Source: Pseudomonas typographi
GTDB taxonomy: Bacteria > Pseudomonadota > Gammaproteobacteria > Pseudomonadales > Pseudomonadaceae
DNA: 64,000 nucleotides
Direction: 5' to 3'
Assembly: GCF_014694385.1 (NCBI RefSeq)
Contig: NZ_JAAOCA010000028.1
Location: 1-64,000 of the forward strand
Shown: positions 24,123 through 33,335 of the stretch, in pieces
Position numbering within the stretch: position 1 is the first letter of the stretch
Layout of the letters: the number at the start of each line of letters is the position of its first letter
Notes under the pieces: model-generated
What the model saw: only the letters and a program-made list of their open reading frames with translations
Databases searched by the model: none
What the model was told of the DNA's origin: nothing
Translations under genes and position numbers: made by a program

Positions 24123-24923
24123 ATGCCAGCGATCACCCTCACCACCCTACAAGGCCTCAAGCACAAGGGTGAAACAATAACAATGCTGACCTGCTACGAC
24201 GCCACGTTCGCCCACCTCGCCAGCCAGGCGGGGGTGGAGGTACTGCTGGTCGGTGACTCCCTGGGCATGGTCTTGCAAGGCCATGACAGCACGCTGCCGG
24301 TGAGCGTGGCCGACATGGCCTACCACACTGCCTGCGTCAAACGCGGTAACCAGGGTGCATTGATCATTGCCGACCTGCCCTTCATGGCCGGTGCGACCGC
24401 CGAGCAAGCCCTGCTGAACTGCACCACGCTCATGCAGGCCGGCGCGCACATGGTCAAGCTCGAAGGTGGCGCCTGGCTGGGCAGCACGGTACGCCTGCTC
24501 ACCGAGCGCGGTATACCGGTGTGCGTGCACCTGGGGTTGACCCCGCAATCGGTGAACCTTATCGGCGGCTACAAGGTTCAGGGCCGCGAACAGGCGCAGG
24601 CGCGCCAACTCTGCGACGCCGCACACGCCTTGGAACAGGCCGGCGCCGCGATGATCGTGCTCGAGTGTGTGCCCAGCGCATTGGCCCATGACGTTACCCG
24701 CGCCGCCCAGGTGCCAGTGATCGGTATCGGCGCTGGCAACGCAACCGACGGCCAGGTATTGGTGCTGCACGATATGCTCGGCCTTTCACTGACCGGCCGC
24801 GTACCGAAGTTCGTGAAGAACTTCATGGCCGGCCAGCCGGATATTACCAGCGCCCTGCGCGCCTATGTCGGTGCGGTCAAAGACCGCAGCTTTCCTGCCA
24901 GCGAACACGGATTCAACGCATGA
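24123..24923 (+). CDS. panB: PanB, 3-methyl-2-oxobutanoate hydroxymethyltransferase
   Basis: First enzyme of pantothenate synthesis; adds a hydroxymethyl group from methylene-tetrahydrofolate to 2-ketoisovalerate. 266 residues. Metal-binding Asp residues and GDSLGMVLQGHDSTLPVSV (~43-61) are intact; MIVLECVPS contains the catalytic Glu. The ATG at 24123 is preceded by GAGGA. The stop overlaps the panC start (ATGA), so the two are coupled. Its ketoisovalerate substrate comes from the ilv genes at the other end of the window. panD was not seen next to panC. Confidence 0.97.
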   Translation: MPAITLTTLQGLKHKGETITMLTCYDATFAHLASQAGVEVLLVGDSLGMVLQGHDSTLPVSVADMAYHTACVKRGNQGALIIADLPFMAGATAEQALLNCTTLMQAGAHMVKLEGGAWLGSTVRLLTERGIPVCVHLGLTPQSVNLIGGYKVQGREQAQARQLCDAAHALEQAGAAMIVLECVPSALAHDVTRAAQVPVIGIGAGNATDGQVLVLHDMLGLSLTGRVPKFVKNFMAGQPDITSALRAYVGAVKDRSFPASEHGFNA

Positions 24924-25792
24924 ACACAGTCAATAGCGTCCGGGAGCTACGCGCCGCAGTGGCCCGCGCCCGCAACGAGGGCAAGCGCATCGGCTTCGTG
25001 CCGACCATGGGCAACCTGCACGCCGGGCACATCGCGCTGGTCACCAAAGCCCAGCAGCGTGCCGACTTCGTCGTGGCCAGCATCTTCGTCAACCCCTTGC
25101 AGTTCGGCCCCCACGAAGACCTCGACAGCTACCCGCGCACCCTCGCCGCCGACCAGGAGAAACTCGTGCAGGCAGGCTGCAACCTGCTGTTTGCGCCCAG
25201 CGTCAGCGAAATGTACCCCGCCGGCACCGCCGTGCAAACGCGCGTTAGCGTACCGGAGCTGGCCCAGGAACTGTGCGGCGCAAGCCGCCCCGGGCATTTC
25301 GACGGTGTAGCGACCGTGGTCTGCAAACTGTTCAACGTGGTGCAACCAGACCTCGCCGTGTTCGGCCAAAAGGATTACCAGCAGTTGGCGGTGCTTCGCG
25401 CCATGGTGCGCGACCTGAACATGCCCATCCAGATCATCGGCGAGGCGACCGTACGCGCCGAAGACGGCCTGGCGCTGTCTTCGCGCAATAGCTACCTCAA
25501 TGCCGAACAGCGCGCCCTGGCGCCACTGCTGCAACAAACGCTGCAACGCATGGCCTCGGCCATTCTGGCCGGCGAGCGGCACTACGAAGCATTGATGACC
25601 CGCCACCGCCAAGCCATCGCTGCCAGCGGCCTGCGCTTGGATTACCTCGACATTCGCGAAGCCACCACATTGCACCCGGCCACCGTAGGCGACTCACTGG
25701 TGGTGATCCTGGTTGCCGCCTATGCCGGCACAACACGGCTGATCGACAACCTTACCCTGGACCTGGCAGCGGCGACCGATAAACCCCAGTGA
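24920..25792 (+). CDS. panC: PanC, pantothenate synthetase
   Basis: ATP-dependent ligase joining pantoate and beta-alanine. 290 residues. The HIGH-like motif is MGNLHAGH (~30-37), the pantoate-binding segment NPLQFGPHEDL follows, then FGQKDYQQL and the KMSKS-like SSRNSYL. The start overlaps the panB stop by four bases. The C-terminus is complete. A 149-bp gap with GC-rich inverted repeats precedes pgi; no panD frame is in it. Confidence 0.97.
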   Translation: MNTVNSVRELRAAVARARNEGKRIGFVPTMGNLHAGHIALVTKAQQRADFVVASIFVNPLQFGPHEDLDSYPRTLAADQEKLVQAGCNLLFAPSVSEMYPAGTAVQTRVSVPELAQELCGASRPGHFDGVATVVCKLFNVVQPDLAVFGQKDYQQLAVLRAMVRDLNMPIQIIGEATVRAEDGLALSSRNSYLNAEQRALAPLLQQTLQRMASAILAGERHYEALMTRHRQAIAASGLRLDYLDIREATTLHPATVGDSLVVILVAAYAGTTRLIDNLTLDLAAATDKPQ

Positions 25793-25941
25793 CCGGATGG
25801 CCATCTGCGCGTATGCTCGGGGTAATTGCGGGCCGGCGCGGCCGTTGGCGCGGCCTTCGGCGCAACCTTCATGTATTAAAGGCAACCGGGCCGGCGGCCC
25901 AATGTCCAAGAGGCAGTACAAGTAATAAGGATCCTGCAGCT

Positions 25942-27606
25942 ATGGCGTACTACCGCACACCCCACGACGTCACGACCCTGCCCGCTTGGCAGGCGTTAAG
26001 CGAACACCGCGCGGCCATGAAGGGCTTCAGTATGCGCGAGGCGTTCAATGCCGACCCCAACCGTTTCGATACATTTTCCCTGAGCGGTTGCGGCCTGTTT
26101 CTGGACTACTCCAAGAACCTCATTACCCAGCACACCCGCGACCTGCTGGTGCAACTGGCCGATGAGGTAAAGCTTCAAGACGCGATCGGCGCCATGTTCA
26201 GCGGCGAGATCCTCAATGCCTCGGAGAACCGCCCCGCGCTGCACACCGCGTTGCGCCGGCCGGTGGGTGACAAGCTCAAGGTCAACGGCAGCAACGTGAT
26301 GCCTGAAGTGCATCGGGTGCTCAACCAGATGACCGAACTGGTCACCCGTATTCACGACGGGCTGTGGCGTGGCTATAGCGAAAAACCCATCACCGACGTG
26401 GTCAATATCGGTATTGGCGGTTCGTTCCTGGGCCCAGAGCTGGTGTCCGAAGCGCTGTTACCCTATGCGCAAAAAGGCGTGCGCTGCCATTACCTGGCCA
26501 ATATCGACGGCAGTGAATTCCACGAATTGGCTTCGCGCATTCGCGCCGAAACCACGCTGTTCATCGTTTCGTCCAAGTCGTTCAGCACCCTCGAAACCCT
26601 GAAGAACGCCCAAGCCGCCCGTGCGTGGTACCTGGCCCAGGGCGGCTCGGAGGCCGAGCTGCACCGCCACTTCATTGCCGTGTCGAGCAACAACGCCGCC
26701 GCCGTGGCGTTCGGCATCCGTGAAGAGAACATCTTTCCAATGTGGGATTGGGTTGGCGGGCGCTACTCGCTGTGGTCGGCGATCGGCCTACCGATCGCCA
26801 TGAGCATCGGCACCGCCAACTTCAAGGAGTTGCTCTCCGGCGCCTACACCATGGACCAACATTTCCAGACCGCGCCGTTCGCCGAGAACATGCCGGTGCT
26901 GCTGGCGCTGCTGGGCGTGTGGTATGGCAACTTCTGGGGGGCGCAAAGCCACGCGATCCTGCCCTACGACCATTACCTGCGTAACATCACCAAACACCTG
27001 CAACAGCTCGACATGGAGTCCAATGGCAAGAGCGTTCGCCAGGACGGCAGCCCGGTGGTTACGGGCACCGGCCCGGTGATCTGGGGCGGCGTGGGCTGCA
27101 ATGGCCAACACGCCTACCACCAACTGTTGCACCAAGGCACCTTACTGATCCCGGCGGACTTCATCGTGCCAGTGGTCAGCTTCAACCCGGTAGCCGACCA
27201 TCACCAATGGCTGTTCGCCAACTGCCTGTCGCAGAGCCAAGCGTTGATGCTGGGTAAAACCCGCGCCGAAGCCGAAGCGGAGCTGCGTGAAACCGGCATG
27301 CCCGAAGACGCTGTGCAAAAGCTCGCCCCGCACAAGGTGATCCCCGGCAACCGCCCCAGCAATACGCTGGTGGTGGAACGTATCAGCCCACGCCGCCTCG
27401 GCGCGCTGGTGGCGATGTACGAACACAAGGTCTTCGTCCAAAGCGTGATCTGGGGCATTAATGCCTTCGACCAATGGGGCGTGGAATTGGGCAAGGAACT
27501 GGGCAAAGGTGTGTATCAGCGGCTGATCGGCGGGATCGAAGAGCCGGCTGAAGACCCTTCGACCCAAGGCCTGATCGACTTCTTCCGCAGCCGCCACCGC
27601 GGCTGA
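25942..27606 (+). CDS. pgi: Pgi, glucose-6-phosphate isomerase
   Basis: Interconverts glucose-6-phosphate and fructose-6-phosphate; in Pseudomonas it serves gluconeogenesis and Entner-Doudoroff cycling. 554 residues. Sugar-phosphate binding segments VNIGIGGSFLGPE and VSSKSFSTLETLKNA, and the PGI signature GGRYSLWSAIG, are intact. The frame is open further upstream into panC, but homology begins at MAYYRTPHDV, so the ATG at 25942 was chosen. An 8-bp GC stem-loop lies just after the stop. Confidence 0.97.
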   Translation: MAYYRTPHDVTTLPAWQALSEHRAAMKGFSMREAFNADPNRFDTFSLSGCGLFLDYSKNLITQHTRDLLVQLADEVKLQDAIGAMFSGEILNASENRPALHTALRRPVGDKLKVNGSNVMPEVHRVLNQMTELVTRIHDGLWRGYSEKPITDVVNIGIGGSFLGPELVSEALLPYAQKGVRCHYLANIDGSEFHELASRIRAETTLFIVSSKSFSTLETLKNAQAARAWYLAQGGSEAELHRHFIAVSSNNAAAVAFGIREENIFPMWDWVGGRYSLWSAIGLPIAMSIGTANFKELLSGAYTMDQHFQTAPFAENMPVLLALLGVWYGNFWGAQSHAILPYDHYLRNITKHLQQLDMESNGKSVRQDGSPVVTGTGPVIWGGVGCNGQHAYHQLLHQGTLLIPADFIVPVVSFNPVADHHQWLFANCLSQSQALMLGKTRAEAEAELRETGMPEDAVQKLAPHKVIPGNRPSNTLVVERISPRRLGALVAMYEHKVFVQSVIWGINAFDQWGVELGKELGKGVYQRLIGGIEEPAEDPSTQGLIDFFRSRHRG

Positions 27607-27612
27607 GCACAG

Positions 27613-27636
27613 GCGCCCTCACCCGCGCGAGGGCGC
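27613..27636 (+). other. Stem-loop between pgi and the MpaB-type gene
   Basis: GCGCCCTC (27613-27620) pairs with GAGGGCGC (27629-27636) around an 8-nt loop. There is no T-tract, and the hairpin ends 7 bp before the next ATG, where the ribosome site should be. It may limit initiation of the downstream gene or mark the end of pgi. Confidence 0.4.
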
Positions 27637-27643
27637 TCCATGC

Positions 27644-28516
27644 ATGGACGCTATCCGCCGCCGTATCGAGCGCCAGGTACTCAGCCTCACCGGCTTGTCA
27701 CTGGGCCAACTGGACCTTGAGAACCCCAAGGGCGACCCGGGCCTGTTCGGCCCGGCGTCGGTCTGTTGGCAAGTGCATGGTGATTTCACCAGCATGCTGA
27801 TCGGTGGCATCGCTGCACTGATGCTGCAGATGCTCCACCCGTTGGCGTTGGCCGGGGTATGGGACCACTCGAATTTTCGCCAGGACATGCTTGGGCGGCT
27901 GCGCCGCACCGGGCAGTTCATTTCCGGTACCACGTTCGGCGCCACCCACGATGCCGAATGGCTGATCGAAAAAGTGCGCACTATCCACCTGCAAATCAGC
28001 GGCACGGCCCTGGACGGCCGCCCCTACGCGGCCAGCGACCCGAACCTGCTCACCTGGGTACACGTGGCCGAGATGAGCCAGTTTCTCGCCGCACATTTGC
28101 GCTACCGCAACCCGCGCCTGCCGCCCGAAGAGCAGGACCGTTATTACCGGGAAGTTGCGTTGGTGGCGCAACGCCTGGGCGCCCGGGATGTGCCCACCTC
28201 GTGTGGGGCGGTGGCCGATTACCTTCAGGGGCAGCGCCCACAGTTGTTATGCGACGCTCGTTGCCGTGAAGTGGTAACGCTGCTGCTCGATGCGCCGGCA
28301 CCCAGCAGGGCCGCCAAGCCCGTGGGCCAATTGATGATGCGCGCCGGTATCGACCTGCTGCCCGGCTGGGCCAGTGAAATGCTCGGGCTGCATCAAGGCC
28401 GGCTGCAAAAACACGGGGTGCGCGGTGCCGTGCAATGCGTGGCGCCTATCCTGCGCTGGGCTGTGCGCGATGGCTCTGCCCACCGTGCGCGACGCCGGCT
28501 GGGCATCGAAACCTAA
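27644..28516 (+). CDS. MpaB-type oxygenase family protein (DUF2236)
   Basis: A 290-residue protein of the DUF2236/MpaB oxygenase family, named after a fungal mycophenolic acid oxygenase; related latex-clearing enzymes bind heme. Conserved family segments are VHGDFTSMLIGGIAALMLQMLHP (described; residues ~44-66), RTGQFISGTTFG and LLTWVHVAEMSQF, with His residues that could serve as metal or heme ligands. No signal peptide. Substrate unknown. It sits 37 bp after pgi in the same direction, but no functional link is evident. Confidence 0.8.
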   Translation: MDAIRRRIERQVLSLTGLSLGQLDLENPKGDPGLFGPASVCWQVHGDFTSMLIGGIAALMLQMLHPLALAGVWDHSNFRQDMLGRLRRTGQFISGTTFGATHDAEWLIEKVRTIHLQISGTALDGRPYAASDPNLLTWVHVAEMSQFLAAHLRYRNPRLPPEEQDRYYREVALVAQRLGARDVPTSCGAVADYLQGQRPQLLCDARCREVVTLLLDAPAPSRAAKPVGQLMMRAGIDLLPGWASEMLGLHQGRLQKHGVRGAVQCVAPILRWAVRDGSAHRARRRLGIET

Positions 28517-28601
28517 CGATAATGAGTGGCGCGCTGCCGACAATGAACCGACTGGGCGTGCCATACTCAAAACCACGTTTAATCGACACGGCGAAACATT
28601 C

Positions 28602-31520
28602 ATGCGCAAAGGATTCATACGCGCCGCGATCGGTGTGCTGGTGGCCATCGGTCTTTACGCCCTTTTAGGCTTTTTGCTGCTACCTGGGGTGGCCCTGCGA
28701 ATCGCCAACCAACAACTGGCCCATTACTCGACGTTGCCGGCACGGCTGGAACGTATCGAATTCAACCCGTTCAGCCTTGAACTCACGCTGTGGGGCCTGC
28801 ACCTGGGCGCCCCCGGCGCCGACCAAGTGGCCTTCGAGCGGCTGTATGCGAACCTGCAGGTCGACAGCCTTTGGACCGGCGCATTGCACCTGGCGGCCGT
28901 CACCCTCGACAAACCCCACACGGAACTTGCCTTTGCCAAAGACGGCACACTCAACTTGGCAAAGTTGTTCAACCTGCCGCCCAGCGAACCCAAACCGGCC
29001 CAGCCCGACAGCAAACCCTTCCCGGTGCGGATCGGGGTCATCACGCTGAACGAAGGGTATTTGCACTTCAAGGATGAGCGGCCAAGCGAGCCCATCGAGT
29101 TCGTTTACGATTCGATGAACCTGGCGCTGAAAAACCTCAGCACCTTGCCGGACGACAACGCCGATATGACCTTGGTCGCCGATGGCCCCACGGGCGGCCG
29201 TATCGACTGGGCTGGGCAGGTGAGCCTGCAGCCGATCGCCTCGCACGGCACCCTCAAAGTGACTGACGGCCGCCTGCAAGTGTGGTGGCCCTATATACGC
29301 GACCGCATACCGCTTGACCTCAAGCAAGGGCGCTTCAGCTTCAGTACCGCCTACCAACTGAATCTGGCCGACACCACCGACCTGAAACTGGAACAGGCGG
29401 CCCTGACCCTAGCCCCCTTTGCCGTGGACAGCGCAGAAGGCAAACCCCTGCTGCGCCTGGAACGCCTAGACGTGGCGGATACCACGTTCGACCTCGCCAG
29501 CCGGCGCGTCACCCTGGGCAAGGTCAGCAGCGATAAACTCGAAGCCTGGGCCGCGCACGAGGCTGACGGCCAGCTCGACTGGCAAAAGCTGCTAGCCAGC
29601 CCGCCGGCCAAACCCGCCGAGCCCCAGCCTCAGCCGCCCGCAACGACTGCTGCACCGCCCCCTGCCGCCAAGCCGGACAAGCCCTGGCAAATCCTGCTCA
29701 CCGACGTGCAGCTTCGCGGTTATCAATTTCATTTGGCCGACCGCCAGCCGAAGGCGCCGGTCGCGCTCGACGTGGGCCCGCTGAACCTCGACCTGCAAGG
29801 TTTCGACAGCCTGGCGTCCAAGCCCTTCACGGTCAAACTCGATACTGGGGTCGGCAAACAGGGCAAGCTGCAGGCCAGCGGCCAAGTGGGCCTACAGCCA
29901 GTCAGCGCCCAACTCAAGGTCGCCACCCAAGACCTTGACCTGCGAGTGGCCCAGGCTTATATCAGCCCATTCGTCCGCTTGGAGTTGCGCAGTGGGATGC
30001 TTGACAGCGACCTGGCGGTAGACCTCAAGGGCACCGACCCACTGGCGTTCAGCGTGACCGGCAATGCGCAAGTGAACCAGTTGCATACCCTGGATACCCT
30101 CAAATCGCGGGATTTCGTGCGCTGGAGCAGGCTCGACGTACAGGGCCTGGATTACCGCCAGGGCGAAGGCCTGAACATTGCCAGCATTGCCCTGCAACAG
30201 CCTTATGTGCGCTTCATGATCAACGAAGACCAAACCACCAATGTCGACGACCTGATCATCAAACAGCCGGCCGACCCCGCCGCACCGCCCAGTAGCAGCG
30301 CCAACAAAGGCAAGCCCATGCCTATTCGCATCGGCGGCATCAGCATCAACGAAGGCTCGGCAAACTTTGCCGATTTCACCCTTACCCCCAACTTCGCCAC
30401 GGCCATCCAACAGTTGCAAGGCAAAATAGGCACGCTCGACAACAGCTCGCCGAAGGCTGCCCAGGTCGATATCAATGGCCGTGTAGACCGTTATGCACCG
30501 GTAGTCATCAAAGGCAACCTCACGCCTTTCGACCCATTGAACAGCCTCGACATTGCCACCAGCTTCAAACGCGTAGAGCTGACCACCCTGACCCCCTACT
30601 CCGGCAAATTCGCCGGCTACCGTATACGCAAGGGCCGGTTGAGCCTCGACCTGCATTACCAGATCCGTTCAGGCAAGCTGCAGGCGCAGAACAACGTGTT
30701 GGTGGAGCAACTGCAACTGGGCGACAGAGTAGACAGCCCTGATGCGGTCAACTTGCCGATAAAACTGGCAGTGGCCTTGCTTAAGGATAATCAGGGCAAT
30801 ATCGCTATCGCCCTGCCGGTGTCTGGCGACCTGAACAACCCGCAATTTTCGGTGATGCCTATCGTTTGGCAAACCCTGCGTAACCTGTTGGTGCGCGCGG
30901 CTTCGGCACCCTTCAAATTGCTGGGCGGCCTGGTTCACGGCGCCGACTCCGAAGACCTCAGCAGCGTGGCGTTCGCCCCCGGCAGCAGCGAGCTGGACGC
31001 CCAGGCCCAAGCCAGCCTGCTAAAACTTGCCACGGCCCTGAAGCAACGGCCAGAGTTGCGCCTGGAAGTGGAAGGCACCAGCGCCAAGGGCAGCGACGGC
31101 CAATTGCTGGCACAACAGCGGCTGGAGCAGGAATATCAGAACACCTGGTACAAGATCCTGCAGCGGCGCGGCGACAAAGTCCCCGCCCAGGCGTCGTTGC
31201 TTCAGGTACCCGACAGCGAAAAGCCCGCCCTGCTCGAAGGCATCTACCGCGCTCGCTTAAAACAACAACCGCCCGCGGCCTGGCAGCAGCTCGACAGCGA
31301 CGAACACGAACAGAAGCTGCGCGACGCGGTTATCGGCTCTTGGAGCGATAGCACCGCATTGCTAAGGGAACTGGGCCAAGCCCGCGCCAGTGCGATCAAA
31401 AACTTTTTGGTGGACAAAGGCCAGTTGGCCGATGAGCGCGTGTTCTTGATCGATGCGAACCTGGTCGATGCACAAGCCAACGCCAAGGTAGCAACTAATT
31501 TGCACCTGGATGCTGACTGA
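28602..31520 (+). CDS. Large AsmA-like DUF748 envelope protein
   Basis: A 972-residue protein anchored by one N-terminal transmembrane segment (~8-30, LVAIGLYALLGFLLLPGVAL), with the rest periplasmic. It begins like AsmA/TamB-type proteins (IANQQLAHYSTLPARLERIEFNPFSLEL) and has repeated DUF748 segments. A Pro/Ala/Gln-rich linker lies at ~343-365. The C-terminal ~200 residues contain an OmpA-like half-motif (FAPGSSELDAQAQASLLKLA...). By analogy to AsmA-like bridges it may take part in lipid transport or outer-membrane biogenesis; this is inference. The ATG at 28602 begins the hydrophobic segment. Confidence 0.85.
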   Translation: MRKGFIRAAIGVLVAIGLYALLGFLLLPGVALRIANQQLAHYSTLPARLERIEFNPFSLELTLWGLHLGAPGADQVAFERLYANLQVDSLWTGALHLAAVTLDKPHTELAFAKDGTLNLAKLFNLPPSEPKPAQPDSKPFPVRIGVITLNEGYLHFKDERPSEPIEFVYDSMNLALKNLSTLPDDNADMTLVADGPTGGRIDWAGQVSLQPIASHGTLKVTDGRLQVWWPYIRDRIPLDLKQGRFSFSTAYQLNLADTTDLKLEQAALTLAPFAVDSAEGKPLLRLERLDVADTTFDLASRRVTLGKVSSDKLEAWAAHEADGQLDWQKLLASPPAKPAEPQPQPPATTAAPPPAAKPDKPWQILLTDVQLRGYQFHLADRQPKAPVALDVGPLNLDLQGFDSLASKPFTVKLDTGVGKQGKLQASGQVGLQPVSAQLKVATQDLDLRVAQAYISPFVRLELRSGMLDSDLAVDLKGTDPLAFSVTGNAQVNQLHTLDTLKSRDFVRWSRLDVQGLDYRQGEGLNIASIALQQPYVRFMINEDQTTNVDDLIIKQPADPAAPPSSSANKGKPMPIRIGGISINEGSANFADFTLTPNFATAIQQLQGKIGTLDNSSPKAAQVDINGRVDRYAPVVIKGNLTPFDPLNSLDIATSFKRVELTTLTPYSGKFAGYRIRKGRLSLDLHYQIRSGKLQAQNNVLVEQLQLGDRVDSPDAVNLPIKLAVALLKDNQGNIAIALPVSGDLNNPQFSVMPIVWQTLRNLLVRAASAPFKLLGGLVHGADSEDLSSVAFAPGSSELDAQAQASLLKLATALKQRPELRLEVEGTSAKGSDGQLLAQQRLEQEYQNTWYKILQRRGDKVPAQASLLQVPDSEKPALLEGIYRARLKQQPPAAWQQLDSDEHEQKLRDAVIGSWSDSTALLRELGQARASAIKNFLVDKGQLADERVFLIDANLVDAQANAKVATNLHLDAD

Positions 31521-31667
31521 GCATAGCTGCGTGCCCTTGCCAGCCTTTCGTGGGTATTGAATGGCGCTTCAAACGTGATACGTGGGACAGCGCGTATGCG
31601 GCCGGTGGTGGCACACAGGCAATGATCTACGAGGTGCCCCCCCGGCCGGAGCGGAGTGCCGCTTCGT

Positions 31668-32690
31668 TCAGCGTTCAAGGCTCTGCTTCAGTTCTTCGCT
31701 GGCCTGATGCAACGCTGCGCGCACCGCCGGCACGTCGGCGAGCGCGTTGAGCAGGCCATAGTCATGGATCATGCCGTTGTAGCGCACCGACACCACTGGC
31801 ACCCCGGCTTGGTCAAGGTGGCGCGCATAGGCTTCGCCTTCGTCGCGCAGCACGTCGTTCTCGGCGGTCTGCACCAATGCCGGCGGCAGGCCCTTTAACT
31901 GTTCCGGCGTGGCCAGCAGTGGCGACGCGTAAATTTCCGCACGCTGCTGGGTGTCGGTGGTATAGGCGTCCCAGAACCATTTCATCGCGCTTTTGCTCAA
32001 GAAATAGCCGTTGGCGTAGGTGTCATAGGACGTGTTCTCAAAACTGGCATTGGTCACCGGCCAGAACAGGATTTGCGAGCGCAGCTTAGGCCCGTTTTCC
32101 AGCTTGGCCTTCAACGCAACGACCGCCGCGGCATTGCCGCCGACGCTGTTACCGACGACAGCGAGCGGGTTGTTATCGAGACTGAATGCCTTGCGGTGGG
32201 TATCGGCGTATTGCGTGGCCAGGTATTCCTGATTGATGGAGGTCGGGTAGTGCGCTTCGGGAGACGGGGTGAAGTTGACGAAGATCGCTTCCTGCCCGGA
32301 ATCGACGACGAGGTCGCGCACGAAGCGTTCATGGTCGGCATAGCTGCCGAGAACCCAGCCACCGCCGTGGAAGAACATGAAGCCCGGCAGCGCGCCTTTC
32401 GCACCTTGCGGGCGCACGATGGTCAGCTTCAAGGGGCGGCCGTTGTAGTCGATGGTTTTTTCGCTAACATCCGCTGGCGGCAACTTGGCGCCTTTCTGCG
32501 CACCGAGCAGCACCTGCCGGGCATCGGCCGGCGACAGGGCTTCAAGTGGCTTGCCGCCGCCTTTGGCGAGGGCTTCGAGGAAACTCTGCACATGGCTTTC
32601 AACCAGCGGGCCGCCAGCGTTGGCGGCAAAGGCGGTGGAAGTAGATGCGGCCAGGGCGACGGCTGCGGTGATCTGGGTCCAACGGTTCAT
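31668..32690 (-). CDS. Secreted alpha/beta hydrolase (HSL-family esterase/lipase)
   Basis: A 340-residue protein with a Sec signal peptide (residues 1-23, ending STAFA-AN). The oxyanion motif HGGGW and the nucleophile elbow GNSVGG place it in the hormone-sensitive-lipase family (alpha/beta hydrolase fold-3). The Asp is likely in AENDVLRDEGE and the His in GMIHDYG. Substrate unknown, probably a short-chain ester. The ATG at 32690 was chosen because it begins the signal peptide; the frame extends further upstream without one. It follows ohr by 108 bp in the same direction and may share its control. Confidence 0.88.
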   Translation of the reverse strand: MNRWTQITAAVALAASTSTAFAANAGGPLVESHVQSFLEALAKGGGKPLEALSPADARQVLLGAQKGAKLPPADVSEKTIDYNGRPLKLTIVRPQGAKGALPGFMFFHGGGWVLGSYADHERFVRDLVVDSGQEAIFVNFTPSPEAHYPTSINQEYLATQYADTHRKAFSLDNNPLAVVGNSVGGNAAAVVALKAKLENGPKLRSQILFWPVTNASFENTSYDTYANGYFLSKSAMKWFWDAYTTDTQQRAEIYASPLLATPEQLKGLPPALVQTAENDVLRDEGEAYARHLDQAGVPVVSVRYNGMIHDYGLLNALADVPAVRAALHQASEELKQSLER

Positions 32691-32798
32691 GGTGGTTTCT
32701 CCAGGCAAAGAAAGGCTATCGACGCTGCGGCTGCGGCGTCGTGGGTGCAATGGGGGGAAGGCTATCGCTGGAAACAATGATCGATTACGTCTGATTTC

Positions 32799-33224
32799 TC
32801 AGATGATGGTCAGCGTTACATCGATGTTGCCGCGGGTGGCGTTCGAGTATGGGCAGACGATGTGCGCCTTTTGCACCAGGTCCTCGGCGACGCCGCGAAC
32901 CAGGCCCGGCAGGCTGATCTTCAGCTCGACTTCGATGCCGAAGCCGGTCGGGATCGCGCCGATGCCGACGGCGGCCTGTATGTTGGTATCGACCGGCAGT
33001 GCAAATTTTTCCTTGCTGGCGGCGAACTTCAGGGCACCGAGAAAGCAAGCCGAATAGCCGGCGGCGAACAGTTGTTCCGGGTTGGTGCCTTGCCCGCCTG
33101 CCCCACCGAGTGCCTTCGGCGTGGCCAACTTGAGGTCGAGGACGTTGTCGGACGAGACGGCGCGGCCGTCCCGGCCACCTGTGGCGGTGGCATGGGCGGT
33201 GTAAAGGGTTTTTTCGATGGACAT
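32799..33224 (-). CDS. ohr: Ohr, organic hydroperoxide resistance thiol peroxidase
   Basis: Reduces organic hydroperoxides with lipoyl-linked electrons. 141 residues. The reactive Cys60 (YSACFLGAL) and resolving Cys124 (VCPYSNATRG), with Arg18 and Glu50, are at the same numbers as in P. aeruginosa Ohr. No adjacent MarR-type ohrR is present; instead an AraC-family regulator is divergent at 33336, and an esterase gene follows in the same direction. Confidence 0.95.
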   Translation of the reverse strand: MSIEKTLYTAHATATGGRDGRAVSSDNVLDLKLATPKALGGAGGQGTNPEQLFAAGYSACFLGALKFAASKEKFALPVDTNIQAAVGIGAIPTGFGIEVELKISLPGLVRGVAEDLVQKAHIVCPYSNATRGNIDVTLTII

Positions 33225-33335
33225 GACGCAACTCCTGATCGGGCGGATAGAGGCCAGTTGGCAGGTGTTACTTTGCCCTAATCAGGCGTACGATATGCTA
33301 CGTTAAGTCCCATAAACTTTACTCATAGTTCGAAT

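Noticed and set aside
31550..31750. Small frame between the DUF748 protein and the esterase
   Set aside because: No ribosome site or homology; it overlaps the esterase 3' end. The 147-bp gap shows nothing else.
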